Source: Cynocephalus volans
Lineage: Eukaryota; Chordata; Mammalia; Dermoptera; Cynocephalidae
DNA: 64,000 nt
Direction of reading: 5' to 3'
NCBI RefSeq assembly: GCF_027409185.1
Contig: NC_084461.1
Location: 189,926,501-189,990,500 of the forward strand
The notes beneath the pieces are model-generated. The model saw only the letters and a program-made list of their open reading frames with translations, searched no databases and was not told the DNA's origin. The translations under genes were made by a program, and so were the position numbers. Below, piece by piece: positions 10,311 through 21,854 of this stretch (positions are counted from its first letter, which is position 1; every line of letters starts with the position of its first letter).

Positions 10311-10383
10311 CATCTATCTCTCTGTCTTTCTATCTGTCTGTCTGTCTGTCTGTCTACCTACCTATCTATCTATTCATCTATCT
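10311..10383 (+). repeat. Tetranucleotide simple repeat (TCTG/TCTA)n
   Basis: Runs of 'tctgtctgtctgtctg' flanked by 'ctatctatc' words. A compound microsatellite. Confidence 0.95.
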
Positions 10384-10724
10384 TCTCTTGCTGTATGGAC
10401 TCATTGTTGCCTATTTCATTCAATGTGGTTACAATCCCTTACTATCTTTGGCCCAAGACTGGCCAACAAGAGTTCCTTTATTCTGGCTCCTTGGTCCTTT
10501 GGACATATCTCCAACATTGTTTGAACACCTTTTTGCTTTCTGGTATAAGATACTCCAGGTTCATTTTGTACTTTTCTTGCTCCAGCCCTGGAATCAGTCA
10601 TTTCTCCAAAAAGCAATGTATATTTTTTAGTGAAGAACAGTTTTTAGAAGCCAGGATCTAGGTATTAGGTATGCTCATTGCTCTCAAGGTATTGCTGTTC
10701 TTAGGTCCTCTAAAAGACAGAAGT

Positions 10725-10845
10725 AGGGAATATATATATATATACCATATATGAATATATATAAACATACATACACATTATATATAGATATGCATGCATT
10801 TGTATATATATGCATACATGTGGATATATTTATTTCTCTCTATAT
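10725..10845 (+). repeat. AT-rich low-complexity tract
   Basis: Repeated 'atatatat', 'acatacata' and 'gcatgcat' words. No function inferred. Confidence 0.85.
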
Positions 10846-11129
10846 TGAAAACCATAGAACTCTAATTCTAATCCAATACAGCAGGATTTATTCTACTTTT
10901 CTCTGTTTCTATATTTGTTTTTCCCTTACAATATTGACTAACCTGGATCCCATTATTCTTAATCTAGTTACTTATTTCATTAATCTTCCTATGTTACCAG
11001 TTTGCCATCTTGGCCTACTCCCCTCCCCCCACCAGTCCCTTCTTCATCCTACTCTGGACCAGTCCCCACCTCCTGTCAGTGTGGACACCTGCCTTGTCCT
11101 GTACCACCTAATGGCTGGGGAAAGGAAGA

Positions 11130-11305
11130 AAAAAGGAAGAGCTACAAAGTCTGTTTTTAATCCCTATTTTACAAATGGGAAAACTGAGGTCCAGGAAAGA
11201 TTAAGCAACATGCCCAGGTTCCTCCAATGTGTAAGCAGTGGAGGAGGGGTGTGAATCCAGGCAGTCTAGTTTCAACCCATGCTCTAAACCCTTAGGCTAC
11301 ACTGA
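11130..11305 (+). mobile_element. MIR SINE fragment
   Basis: 'ttttacaaatgggaaaactgaggtc', cut short here, then 'aacatgcccaggttcc', 'gtgaatccaggcagtct' and 'accctt.ggctacactg' follow the MIR 3' half in order. Confidence 0.8.
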
Positions 11306-11439
11306 TTCATGTAATAGATTCCCATGGGATCTGACCACTGGCCAGCAAAGCCACAGAAGAATAGACAGACTTTGACAATCTACTAGTCTATCTGGTACCA
11401 TCTTTAGAATAGGTAAAGGAATCTGCATTCATTCTAAAA

Positions 11440-11775
11440 CTGGCTCATTCCTGACCTCACAGAGCCTCAGTTTCCTCATCTGAAAAATGGGGATAATAAT
11501 AGTGCCTACTTCAGAGGGTTCCTGTGAAGAGGCAATGTGATGCTGTCTGGAATCTAGAAAGGTGGCATTTAAAGTCAGACAGGGCTAAGTTTAAATCTTG
11601 GATTTACCACTGACTTGATGGATGGCCTTAGGAAAGGCAGAACAACTCTCTTCATCTGTTTCTCCATCTGAAGAAGGGGATAACTATAGCACCCGCTTTC
11701 TTGGTGGGGGGGCGGTGTGGATTCTGTGGGGGCAGTGTGTGTACAGCTCTAGCAGAGAGCCTGGCCTGTGGTAAG
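11440..11775 (+). mobile_element. Two adjacent MIR SINEs
   Basis: The first copy: 'gagcctcagtttcctcatct' then 'aaaatggggataataatag' (11460-11545). The second: 'ggcatttaaagtcagacag', 'accactgacttgatgg', 'ccatctgaagaaggggataa' (11555-11700). Both are in + orientation. Confidence 0.8.
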
Positions 11776-12794
11776 TGGTTGGTAAACATGCACCTTGGAT
11801 TGGTTTCAGAAAACAGTGTGTTTCATTCAAAAGGGGGAAATAGTAAGAAGAAACACAGTTTGGTCTGCACCCATGGAAGGGATCTTCATGGAAGTGAAGA
11901 GTTGTCCTCCCATCTTACAGGTGAGGCAGTTGAGTCTCAGAAAGAGTAAGAGGCTCTTGACAGGATACTGCTGTGGGGTTAAGAGTTTTGTTTCTTGTTT
12001 TGTCTGCAGAATGCTCCATTAAAAGTGGGTGTGCTACCTTCTGTGAGCAATTAAGGAAGAGTTACTTTGGAAGCACTTTGGATTAACATGAAAACACTTT
12101 GTTTCCACAGTAGCTCTGAGCAAACTTTCTTCCCACCCTGCCCCCCCCACACCAAAACAGGTGACCCAGTGCATTCTGGGTCAGTAGCCACCCGCAGCTG
12201 TACCTGGACATCATGAGGTATTTGCACATCCAAGCAGGGACCATCCTCTCCTCTGTACACAATGGAGACAAAATGCTTTCTTCTGACCAAGACATGATTG
12301 TGTCAGTATCTCAATGGGGAGGGGAAGGGGAAAATGCTGCAAGTCATTCTGTAGCTCTGCAGAGTTATTTACTCTGCTTTCATTCAGTGGGGCAGCTTTG
12401 CTTTCTTTGGGTTTCAATTGACTTTTGTTTTGTTTTTTGGTCTACCTTGTGTTAAGTGCTTACTGTGTGGGTGACTCTGTATTAAGCTCTTTATTTATTG
12501 TAGGGGAGTGTTTCCCTGGCATGTCTGCCATTCAACTTATTCCAGATTAATCATTTCCCCAATTAAATCTAACTCCAAAGGAACACAAGGCTGGACAAAC
12601 AATTTTTAGTATGAGATATCTCTAAGTATGCATCTGTCTACCCATCCATCCCTCCTGATAAGAAGATATTGTTATTTCCATTTATAAGTAAGGAACCCAA
12701 AGCTCAGAGAGGTTGTGTTATGCCTAAGGTTATGCAATAAGAAGCAGTGCTGGCTTTTGCTGTAAGCAAAAGTGAACTCAGTTCTCCCCATTGT
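11776..12794. other. No gene seen
   Basis: Unassigned sequence. A short MIR-like remnant ('ttataagtaaggaacccaaag', 'tcagagaggttgtg') is around 12680-12770. The overlapping short open frames at 12050-12455 show no known domain. Confidence 0.45.
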
Positions 12795-13015
12795 CTATGA
12801 TAGGGGTCAGCAAATACTTTTCTTAAAGGGCTAGATCATAAAATTTTAGGCTTTGCAGGCCACACAGATTGTCTTACAACTACTGAACTCTGCCACTGTA
12901 GTGTGAAAACATCCATAGGCAATATGCAAATGAATAGGTGTGATTATATTTTAATAAAACATTGTTTACAAAAGCAGGTGGCAGGCCAGGTTTGACCCAT
13001 GAGCAAACTTCTTCT
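12795..13015 (+). mobile_element. hAT-Charlie-type non-autonomous DNA transposon
   Basis: 'aggggtcagcaaatac', 'ttaaagggctagatcataa', 'ttttaggctttgcaggccac', 'actgaactctgccactgtag', 'acaaaagcaggtggcaggcc' follow the order of a common mammalian Charlie-group MITE (ggggtcagcaaactttttctgtaaagggcc...). I do not assign the exact subfamily. Confidence 0.75.
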
Positions 13016-13799
13016 CTGTGGTCCTGGTGGTTGCCAGTCATGGTGCCCCAGTTTCCTGAACCTCTAGCTATAGAGGTGGGCACATGAGCAGGCTGGACCA
13101 ATCAGAGATTTCTCTGGGATAGATAAATTGATGATGAAAGAGACAAGTGTTCTTTCCACTAGGTTTCTGAGCTAGAAGAATGGGAATGTGGAGCTGGAGG
13201 TGGCTATCATGTAGAGTAAAGCCAAGCAGAGACAAGAATGGCTAAATGATTGGGGGGACGGGGGGTGGTACTGAGAGAAAATTGGTTAAGCTTCTGGATC
13301 AGCCAGGCCTGATCTGAGTTGAACATTTACCTCTAGATTTCCCAATGCTGTGAGCCCATACATATTTATTTATTCATTTATTTGCTTAAACAGGTTTGCA
13401 TTGGGTTTCTGTCACTTGAAACCAAAACTCTAGACTAATATACCCCAGTGTATTGACTTTGTCTTTTCCTACGACAGGGTCATTTTTTTCCATGTGATGA
13501 GAAACATGGCTTCCAAAAGCTGCTGAGTCTCATCTATCCAGCATCATAACCCAGAGACAGAGGTTGTCTTCCTCACTAGTTTTAATAGAAAATCTCAAGG
13601 AAGGACTCTGATTGCTAAATTTGGGTCACATGTCCATTCCTAAAAACGCATTTTATTCAGAAGGATGGCAGTCTCTGGTTGACTGCATGGCTGGGCCTGG
13701 GTCAGAGGCCCACCCCATGGTTGGGAGTGGAATGGGGAAAGAAATGTGGGGGCGTGTTCTGAGCAGCCAAGCCAGCAATTTCCAAAGGCAATAATTCTT
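13016..13799. other. No gene seen; possibly an old LTR remnant
   Basis: The stretch 13016-13440 ends 'gaaaccaaaactctagactaata', which resembles the end of an ancient LTR, but I could not fix a start. The rest to 13799 is unassigned, with no coding signal. Confidence 0.35.
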
Positions 13800-14115
13800 G
13801 AGCTGAGTCTTGAAGAACATTCATGGCGAGGTCAGAATATTCCAGGAAGTGGTGACAGCATATGCGAAGGCAGAGAGGTATAAGAGACATGTTGGGAGTT
13901 TAAGTGGCTTAAGCCCAGAGTACATGTGGAGAGTTTGGGAGGAAGTGGAATGGGAAGTAAGAAAGGGCAGAGGTCACAACCAGGGATGGGGGCGGAAAGA
14001 CATTATAAGCCATGGTGAGGAGTGTGGATTATGTCATGAAGGCAGTGGGGATATATCTGGGGGATTTAAGCAGGAAGTAGTGGATCAGATTCTCTTTTCA
14101 GAAAGTAGCCTTTGG
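13800..14115 (+). mobile_element. Old interspersed repeat (family not named)
   Basis: 'gctgagtcttgaagaacat', 'atattccaggaagtggtgac', 'gcgaaggcagagaggtat', 'gggggatttaagcaggaag' match the family seen at 1361-1790 and 29940-30660. Confidence 0.5.
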
Positions 14116-14499
14116 TTGTAGGTTGAAGAATGGTCAAGACTGGATCTGGGGAGACCAATAAATAATATTTGTAGTTACCCAGGTGGGTGGAAGTGGATGT
14201 GAGATGTGGGAACATGTCTTCTGGATGAAATAGTTGGGAGAAAAAAAAAACCCAACTGCTTTATATAGTTAACTAGCAGCCTGGAGTTTACCAGGTAGTG
14301 CTGCTGAATTGGCTGACTGGGTGTTTTGGTTCCAGTGAATTGTTCTTGTCTTCATCACAAGGAAAAGAGAGAGGGTGAGCCTAGAGCAGGGGGAGGAGAG
14401 CAACTTTAAGTTTTGAGTTGAAGATAGCAAAACAGGTTGCCCCCCGGGTCTTTTTGTAGGAGATCTTTTTGTGTCTATGCCATATCCCCTTAGCGCACT

Positions 14500-14945
14500 C
14501 GATTTCAGCACCGCGCTGACGGACAGCTCCACGCCTGTGGAAGGACACCCGCTGTACTGTCTCTGTGCTCTTCTGCCTCAGAGATCTCTCTCTTCCATAC
14601 CTCAGAGGGCCACTTAGGCCATGGCTCGAAGGATTGGGGAGTTAGAACTCTTAGGAACAACCCTCAATCAGCAGGGGACAAGAGTTGGTGGACAAATACC
14701 CTAGAATGTCCCTTCTGAGGGACATTGTGAGGCACATTCCACATGGTTTCTTGGAGGCTCCCTAGCAAGGTTGAACCCTAGGTACCCACAGAAGTAACCA
14801 TCTCAGTAACACACCTATAATAGCTCATTTTCCTTCCCTGTCTCACTCTCCTACTGACTCATCCCTGTTCCCAAGGTCGTCTCCCAAATAAACCCAAGTC
14901 CGCCTCTCAGGCTTTGCTTTTGAGAGAGTCCAAGCTAAGACGGCC
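14500..14945 (+). mobile_element. ERV-type LTR remnant
   Basis: The 3' part 'tctcactctcctactgactc', 'tcccaaataaacccaagtcc', 'ctcaggctttgctttt', 'gtccaagctaagacgg' has the layout of an LTR end with its AATAAA polyadenylation signal. The same ending, diverged, occurs at 23840-23975 and 51930-52080. The 5' limit is uncertain. Confidence 0.5.
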
Positions 14946-15129
14946 TCCAACTTGTAATTAGGGGCCAGTGCCTATGCACATATGAGATAGGCATATGACT
15001 CTGTACGACTTGTATACATAGGGAATGTCAGCAATGAAAGGCGGCTTAGAAACTGTCTAATCCTATCTGATTCTTGAATCTCATCTGTCAAAAAGGCCGT
15101 ATTTTCCTATTGGCTTACAGGACTTGGAA

Positions 15130-15345
15130 CAACGAGGCTTGAATACTGGCTGTTCTGTTTACTAGAAGAAAATGAATCACTTAACCTCCCCATGCCTCAG
15201 TTTCTTCATCTGTAAAATAGGGATAATAATTGCCCCTATCTCAGAGGGTGGCTGTTGTAAAGATTAAATCAGTGAATATAGGGAAAGGGCTTAGGACAGT
15301 GTCCAGCACAAGGTTAGGTAATCTATAAGTTTTAGTTGTTGTTAT
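15130..15345 (+). mobile_element. MIR SINE
   Basis: 'cttgaatactggctgttct', 'atcacttaacctccccatgc', 'ctcagtttcttcatctgtaa', 'atagggataataattgcccc', 'gggcttaggacagtgtccag' are a full-length-like MIR in + orientation. Confidence 0.88.
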
Positions 15346-16970
15346 TACTATTATTGTTGTTCAAACTTGAATGTTTGCCTGATTTTGGCTATTAGCAGTC
15401 TTCAAATTTATTTTGCCCTTTCTTTCCCAATGTCAGCCTCTCTGATCAGAGTTTTGGTTCATAAACAAAAGTCTAATTGCATAAGATCAGACTTTTTTTG
15501 ATTAGATTGTTTTGGAACCCAGTTGTGAATTCCTTTGATAAAGAGGCAGCATCACCTTGTGATGCAAATTACCACTGTTAACTGTTTTATAAATTCAGAT
15601 TTTGAAAACATCAGATTTCCTGAAAGCTACCTTGCTCCTGCAAACTCTTCCTGAGCCACGTATGGGCTCTGAAGCTGGGGGTGGGGGGCTGCAGTTACTG
15701 CAAAGGCACAAAGCCACTTGCTGGTCAGGCAAATCTAGACAAATATAGGGTCAAAAGCATCAGGTTCAAGACTAGCAGGCCAGCCCCCTTGCTACTTACT
15801 CAACACATGCATCGACATATCGGATGACTCCAATTTCTTGCCTTTACCTGAGTTGGGAGTCAGGTTCTGCATACTCAGCTGTGGCTGCAGTCATAATGTA
15901 GGTCACTAACAGGAAATTACCCTGCTGCTGTTTCAGATGGAAACAGAATTCAATAGCTGATGTCTTTTTTTCTCTGCTGTGTGGTGCCAGGGGCATTTTA
16001 ATGGTTCCAGGAAGGTGGGAAGTATGTCTGAAAGCCTTGCCTTTTAGGGTCCTGCTTCATCGATTAGATTAGTGGCTATCTGCTGAATTTTCTTCCTTGG
16101 CCAGTGTTCAACCCTCATTGCCATCAATTCTCTCTGCCTTTGGAACCCACCTGTGCCTCCCATCTCTGACACCTCCAGCTGGAGTGGACATCACCTGAAA
16201 CCTCTCATGTTTCACTGCTACAATCTAGCCTGGCAGTCGAGGATGTGAAAATCAGGCTGCTTTGGTTTCCCCCTTCACTCTGGGAAAAAAAGAGACAGGA
16301 GGACTTTTTTCCTTTTCTTTTTTTTTTCAGATGCAAAATTCTTTCTGGTCACAGCAAGCTGAATGGGAAAGCAGTAGCTCAAGTGGCAAAGGGATGACTG
16401 AGTCAGAGAGCTTGGGAGGAAGAAACGCCTTCACCTGCGTGATAGATTCTGGAAGGTATATGGGGGAGGGGAAGAGTCTGCTTCTAAATGTTTTCGGTGC
16501 TTTCCCTGCACTCAGCTCATCTTTCCCAAAAGCAAACATCCTGAAAAACTGTAAACTACATTTCTGGAACCCAAGTCTTAGAGTCATTGTACAATACATT
16601 CAATGGGCTTTATCTTTATTATGGTTTATTTCTAGTCCATAGGGATTTAGCTTTAATCTATTCTCCACACCTTAACTGGCACCACCATTTAGAAATGCTG
16701 ATCTGATCCTGTCTACCTAATGCCTTCCAAGACTCTTATGATGAAGACCTGAACCCTTACTATGGCCCTCTACAGCCTCATCCCAAGCCATTCTAGCCAC
16801 ATGGGCTTTTTCCAAGTTCCTTAAAAGCAGAGTGCCTCACTTTCTTCTGTTGCAGGGCCTTTGCACATTTTATTTCTACTCTGCTTTATCTCTTGTCCTT
16901 TCTGGGTAATCTCATTGGTCTTCAGGTTTTAAATATTACTGTTGTGCTGGCAACTTTCAGATGTGAACAA
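15346..16970. other. No gene seen
   Basis: No recognised gene or clear transposon. The 126-aa frame starting at 16262 and the 90-aa reverse frame overlap each other, have no known domain, and look incidental. A T-rich run is at 16311-16328. Confidence 0.45.
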
Positions 16971-17036
16971 GGGGCCTTCAAAAAGTTCATGGAAAGATTG
17001 GTATTATCTTTTAATACTACTTCTTGAAGTACCCTT
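16971..17036. mobile_element. Tiny palindromic MITE (mariner-like)
   Basis: It starts 'gggccttcaaaaagttcatg' and ends 'cttcttgaagtaccc', an inverted repeat of about 16 bp, with the core 'attggtattatcttttaat'. A second diverged copy is at 32710-32788. Probably an internally deleted mariner-type element; the family is inferred. Confidence 0.6.
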
Positions 17037-17224
17037 GTATCTCTAGCCCCAACCTCTACTCTGCAGTGCAGAATGGTATATATACTCACATCTTCACATG
17101 TATGTCTATTGGGAAGCTCAAATAATAGGTCAAAAAATAGTCTTTGATCTCCCCTTCCACCCTGGACTCTCTTCTCCAAGTATTTGTCTCTGTTAATGGT
17201 ACTATCCTCAGGCAGAAAATTCAG

Positions 17225-17630
17225 GAGTCATTTGCAAGTTTTTGTATAAGTGAGGTTCCCAACAGGAAACCTGGAACATTTAAATCAGGATAATTTAAGG
17301 AGGAGTTATATATAAAGGGACCAATTAAAAAGATGTGAATGAAGGGAACTGCTAGGGATAGTGCAGGAACCCAGGGCTAGAGGCAGAAGAGCTGCCATCA
17401 TTCCTGGTCTGAGATGAATGAAGCATGTGTGTATGGGGTACTAGAACTCAGGAGAGAGAATTGTTTGGAGCATGCCACCTTGGAGGGTCACTGTGTTCAG
17501 GGGACCCACCTGCCCTGAGGCAACCTTGCAAGGAGGCATTGGAGATAGTTTGATCTTATCCTCCTGCTTCAACTGATCTCTTGCTCCTGATTGGAACAGT
17601 GGACAACCTGAATAGAAGCTAAAAAAATGC
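17225..17630. mobile_element. Old LTR-like repeat
   Basis: 'aagtgaggttcccaacagga', 'gctgccatcattcctgg', 'gcatgccaccttggaggg' and 'gcctccctg'-like words resemble a decayed ERVL-type LTR of the same class as 26390-26711 and 33075-33550. No exact name assigned. Confidence 0.4.
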
Positions 17631-17944
17631 TGTTGAATAAATGGATGGCAAGTCTTCTCCTCCCTTTACATAGTTAAGCTCTATATGTTCTTCAGACCTC
17701 AAATCAAATGTCGTCCTCCAGGAAGGCTCCCCTGACTCCCATAGACTAGATCATCACCCCATTGTACACATCCATGGCTTGCTTCATGGTCCCATTACAT
17801 GTTGTCATTAGATATTCGTGTGATTATTTCATTTGTATGTCTTCACAGACCAGCCATAAGATATGTGCTGGCAGTGGCCCTGTCTGTTTTGCCCATCATT
17901 CATCCTCTGCACCCAGCACAGTGCCTGACACACAGGTGGCCCAC

Positions 17945-19018
17945 AAAAAAATGGTTGTGGGAATGAGATATCATATCACTCCAGTTAGAATGGCTATTAA
18001 CAAAAACAGAAAACGAATTTGGTGAGGATGGGGAGAAAAGAACATTGTTGGTGGGAATGTAAATTAGTGCAGCCATTACAGAAAATAGTATGGAGGTTTT
18101 TCAGAAAACTACAGATAGAACTACCATATGATTCAGCAATCCCACTATTGGGTATATATCCAAAGGATAGGAAATAGACAAGTTGAAGGGATACCTGCAC
18201 TCCCATGTTTATCATGGCTCTATCCACAATAGCCAAGATTTGGGATCAACCTAAATGTCCATCAATGTATGACTGAATAAAGGAAATGTGGTATATATAC
18301 ACAGTGGACTACTACTCAGCCACAAAAAAGAATTTGCAGCAACATGAATGAACTTGGAATAAATTATGTTAATTGAAATAAGCCAGGCACAGAAAGAGAA
18401 ATACTGCATGTTCTTACTCATATTTAGAAGCTAAAAACGTTGATCTTATAGAAGTAGAGAGTAGGATAGTGGTTACTAGAGACTTGTAAGGGGGGGGTAG
18501 ATAGGGAGAGGGTGGTCAATGTAGTGAGCTAGGAAGAATAAGTCTAGGGTTCTATAGCATGGTAGGGAGACTACAGTCAACAACAAATTACTATATAACT
18601 TCAAGTAACTAGGAGAGGGGATTTTGAATGTTCCCAACACAAAGATGTAACAAATGTTGGAGGTGCTGGATATGCCAATTACCCTGATATGATCATTGCA
18701 CACTGTATAGATGCACTCACATTGTGCTACATAAATATGTACAATTATCATGGGTCAATTAAGAAAAAAGAAAAAAATTCAGAGACGGAAGTAGATTAGA
18801 GGTTACTAGAAAGTGAGGAAGGAATAATGGGAGGTTATTGCTTAATGGGTACAGAGTTTATGTTTAGGATGATGAAAAAGTTTTTGAAATAGATAGAGGT
18901 GATGGCCATACAACATTGTGAATGTTATTAATTCCAAGGCATTGTATGTTTAAAAATGGTTAAAATAGCAGACCTTGTGTTGTATATATTTTACCACAAT
19001 AAAAAAATGTTTGTGGGA
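17945..19018 (+). mobile_element. Old L1 insertion(s) with flanking duplication
   Basis: Two L1 3' ends lie in tandem. The first (17963-18776) runs from the ORF2 end ('gaatgagatatcatatcactcc' region, 'cccactattgggtatatatcc') to a 3' UTR ending 'acaattatcatgggtcaatt' plus an A-rich tail. The second (18777-19000) ends 'ttttaccacaataaaaaaa'. The pair is flanked by an 18-bp repeat with one mismatch: 'aaaaaaatggttgtggga' (17945-17962) and 'aaaaaaatgtttgtggga' (19001-19018). The likeliest reading is one L1 insertion that later received a younger L1 3' fragment. Confidence 0.8.
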
Positions 19019-19344
19019 TGAATAAGTGAACTTCTGTAAGACTGTTCCTCTTTAACGAGTAGATAATGGTCTATAAAAGGGCACTTAGGGTGACCAATGA
19101 TGCTTTTGGAAAAGTCCACAACCCCTCAATTTAATTTCTCTGTAAACTGAGTTTCCCACTGGTTCATTTTTTAAAGTATGTGCACTTGGGCAGAGAATGA
19201 ATTAATAGTGCAGCGTCCTTAAGGCTGCCCTGATTTCTCACCCTCTGAACTCCTTATGGCTTTTATTCTCTTGAGTTCAGAGCAGAATACCAACATGGAT
19301 TTGTATGCAGACATTTATCTTCCCTGTAGCCTCATGAGCAATGA

Positions 19345-19525
19345 AAAATAAATGGCTCCGGGCCGAGCCCGTGGCGCACTCGGTAGAGTGCTGCGCTGGG
19401 AGCGCGGCTACGCTCCCGCCGCGGGTTCGGATCCTATATAGGAATGACCGGCGCACTCACTGGCTGAGTGCCGGTCACGAAAAAATGACAAAATAAATAA
19501 ATAAATAAATAAAATAAATGGCTCC
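19345..19525 (+). mobile_element. tRNA-derived SINE (GC-rich hairpin subtype), with target duplications
   Basis: The body (19360-19510) has an A box-like 'gtggcgcactcggtag' and a B box 'gggttcggatcc', then a second half 'gaatgaccggcgcactcac' and an (AAAT)n tail. Perfect 15-bp duplications 'aaaataaatggctcc' lie at 19345-19359 and 19511-19525. Where the anticodon arm would be it holds 'gggagcgcggctacgctccc', a 7-bp-stem hairpin. A second copy on the minus strand is at 47439-47582. It is presumably transcribed by RNA polymerase III and moved by L1. It fits a colugo CYN-type SINE by inference. Confidence 0.9.
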
Positions 19526-19989
19526 TTCTCTTTCTTCTATTTCAAATCCCCTACTCTACCTAAATCCACCAAAGACAGACGTCGGTGATAGCCAGAGTTG
19601 CTGGGTATGGTTGTGCATGTCACTTACTGCTCAAGAGTGAGAAGAAAGTGGGATAAAGTCCAGCCCACACTCTGCTTACCACTTGGGGAAGAGCTAGAGG
19701 AAGGGCTCCTTTTCTCAATTTGCATGAAAAGCTAAGTGAACTGGCCCTGAAGATAACAGCTAAGAGCAAAGCTGGCTTGAGTTCAAAGAAAGCTTGGCCA
19801 AAAAGCCTGATAAATACATTGTTACCATGTTATTATGGCCATTGACACTTAAAAGTTTTCCCTGTAATTATTTTTTTTAGTTACAAAGATAATATCCATT
19901 TTTATAAATAAACCTCAAATCACAAAGAAATAGAGTAAAAAGCAAGCAAACTTTCTTACCCCCTTAAACTCCATAAACCAATCACTTTT
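19526..19989. other. No gene seen
   Basis: Unassigned sequence without coding signal. Confidence 0.5.
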
Positions 19990-20720
19990 AGAGTTTGCTT
20001 AGTCTACTTTCAGATTGCTTGAATGTTTCTATAAACATATTTTTCTAGAATATACACACATGTGTTCAAAATTCGTAATTTATGTAAATTATATACTATG
20101 TATATTGTTCTGCTACTTTTCTTTAATACAGCTTGTACACTTTTCTGTCAGCACATAAGAATCTCTCATTCTTTTTCATGGCCACATAGTATTCCATCAT
20201 ATTGCTACAGCATAATTTATTTAACCCGTCTCCAACTGATGGATATTTGGATTGTTTCCAATGTTTTGTTATTATAAACAATGTTGTAGTATTCATATTT
20301 GATATATATCTTTCAGTACATGCACAACTATTTATTTATTTATTTGTAAATTGCCATGTATCAATTATACATATTTATGAGACAGGGAGTCATATTTCAA
20401 TATATGTATAAATGTGTAATGATCAAATAGGGGTAATTAGTATATTCATCATTGCAAAACTTTATCATTTCTTTGTGATGAGAGCATTTGGGCTCCTCTC
20501 TTCTGGCCATTTAAGAGCATACAATAAATTATTGTTAATTATAGATGCCTAGAACTGCTGTAGACCACTAGAACTTAGTTTTCCTATCTAGCTGTGACCT
20601 TGTATCTGCATACACAACTATTTCTGTAGGATCTATTTCCAGAAATGGTATTTCTGGATTAAAGGATGTGTGTATTTAATTAAAATGTTGTTAGATATCA
20701 CCAAGAACCTTCTCAAGAGG
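19990..20720 (-). mobile_element. Old L1 interrupted by a second L1 3' fragment
   Basis: The outer element (19990-20333 and 20624-20720) reads 'ccacatagtattccatcata', 'actgatggatatttggattg', 'ttattataaacaatgttgta', then resumes 'aggatctatttccagaaatg'. It is interrupted by an L1 3' UTR in the same orientation ('caattatacatatttatgag', 'aactgctgtagaccactag'). The 11-bp word 'cacaactattt' occurs at 20323-20333 and again at 20613-20623, the target duplication of the inner insertion. Confidence 0.82.
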
Positions 20721-20814
20721 TGATATCTGTTTACTCATCCAGTTGCAGGAAACCAAAAGCGCTCAGCTCTTTGTTTCTGAGCTCTCGAACAGCACATAGA
20801 AAAATAGGGCACAT

Positions 20815-21190
20815 GTATTAGTTAGCTATTACGTTGTGGCAAACCACCCCAAATTTTAGTGGCTTAAAACAAACCATTTTTTAGCTCATTATTTCTCAAA
20901 TGGACAATTGAAGCTGGACTCAGCTGGGTTGTTCTTCAGGTCTGGGCTGGGCTCAGTTGATCATGGCTGGGTCTTATCTGTCTTGGTCATCTGAGGGCTG
21001 GGAGATTTAGGATGGTTTTGGCTGGGATGAGTTATATTTGCTTCAGGCTTAGGCTTGGAATTGGCACACCATCATTTTCACTACATTTTATTGACCAAAA
21101 CAAGTCATAAAGTAAGCCCAGATTTAAGGGGCAGGAGAGCAGACCCCACCTCCTGAAGTGAGGATCCACAAAGTCATGTTGCTAATGGCA
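20815..21190. mobile_element. Old LTR-like repeat (family not named)
   Basis: It starts 'tagttagctattacgttgtg' then 'aaccaccccaaattttagtgg' shortened, and resembles the copy at 38325-38870 ('tatctattgctgtatcataa', 'caccccaaaatttaagtgg'). The pair defines a shared ancient repeat. Confidence 0.5.
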
Positions 21191-21432
21191 TGGATATAGA
21201 AAGGACACTGACTGAGACCAAGAATGCAATTCATCAATCACAGGAGGAGATACACAAGTTTAGTTGTTAAAAAAATCTTGCCAGTAAGACAGTTTATATT
21301 TCTGAGCCACTAGCCATGAGTCATTTACTTTTATGATTAGATTAAAAAGGTAGTGAGTGGTTGTGTCTTACTTTCAGAATAGACACAGAAGCAATTAGCA
21401 GGGGCTAATTCCTACTCTAACTCTTTATATTA

Positions 21433-21845
21433 GTTAGTGTATTAGTCCGTTTCTGTTGCTTATAACAAAATACCTGGAACTGGGTAATTTAGAAAGAAAA
21501 TAAAATTTACTGCTTACAGTTTCAGAGGTTAGGAAGTCCAAAGTCCAGGGAAACACAGCTGGTGAAGGTCTCGGTGGTGGTGGCAGTGATGGCAGGTATC
21601 ACATTGTGCAAATGGTGAAGCAGAGAGCAGAGAGAGAGCAAGACTCTCCTCTCTTCTCTCTTAAAGCCCTCAGAACCATGCCTCTGACCACCATTTTTAA
21701 TCCATTCACTACTGCATGGTCCTACAATCCAATCACCCCTTCAAGGATCTACCTTTCAATTACCGTAATAGGATCTCCCACCCTCAATATTTACAGGGAG
21801 GATTAAGCTTCAGTGAGGTTGGGGGGCATCCAGTTGACAGCAGTT
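21433..21845. mobile_element. MaLR-type LTR (MST/MLT1-like)
   Basis: 'gtattagtccgtttctgttg', 'gaactgggtaatttagaaag', 'acagtttcagaggttagga' and 'ctttcaattaccgtaatagg' follow the order of a MaLR LTR. A sister copy is at 23273-23697. Probably in reverse orientation relative to the usual consensus. Confidence 0.65.
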
Positions 21846-21854
21846 AGAATACAG

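Noticed and set aside
16262..16642. 126-aa open frame as a novel gene
   Set aside because: Opposed by a 90-aa reverse frame, low-complexity start, no recognised domain.
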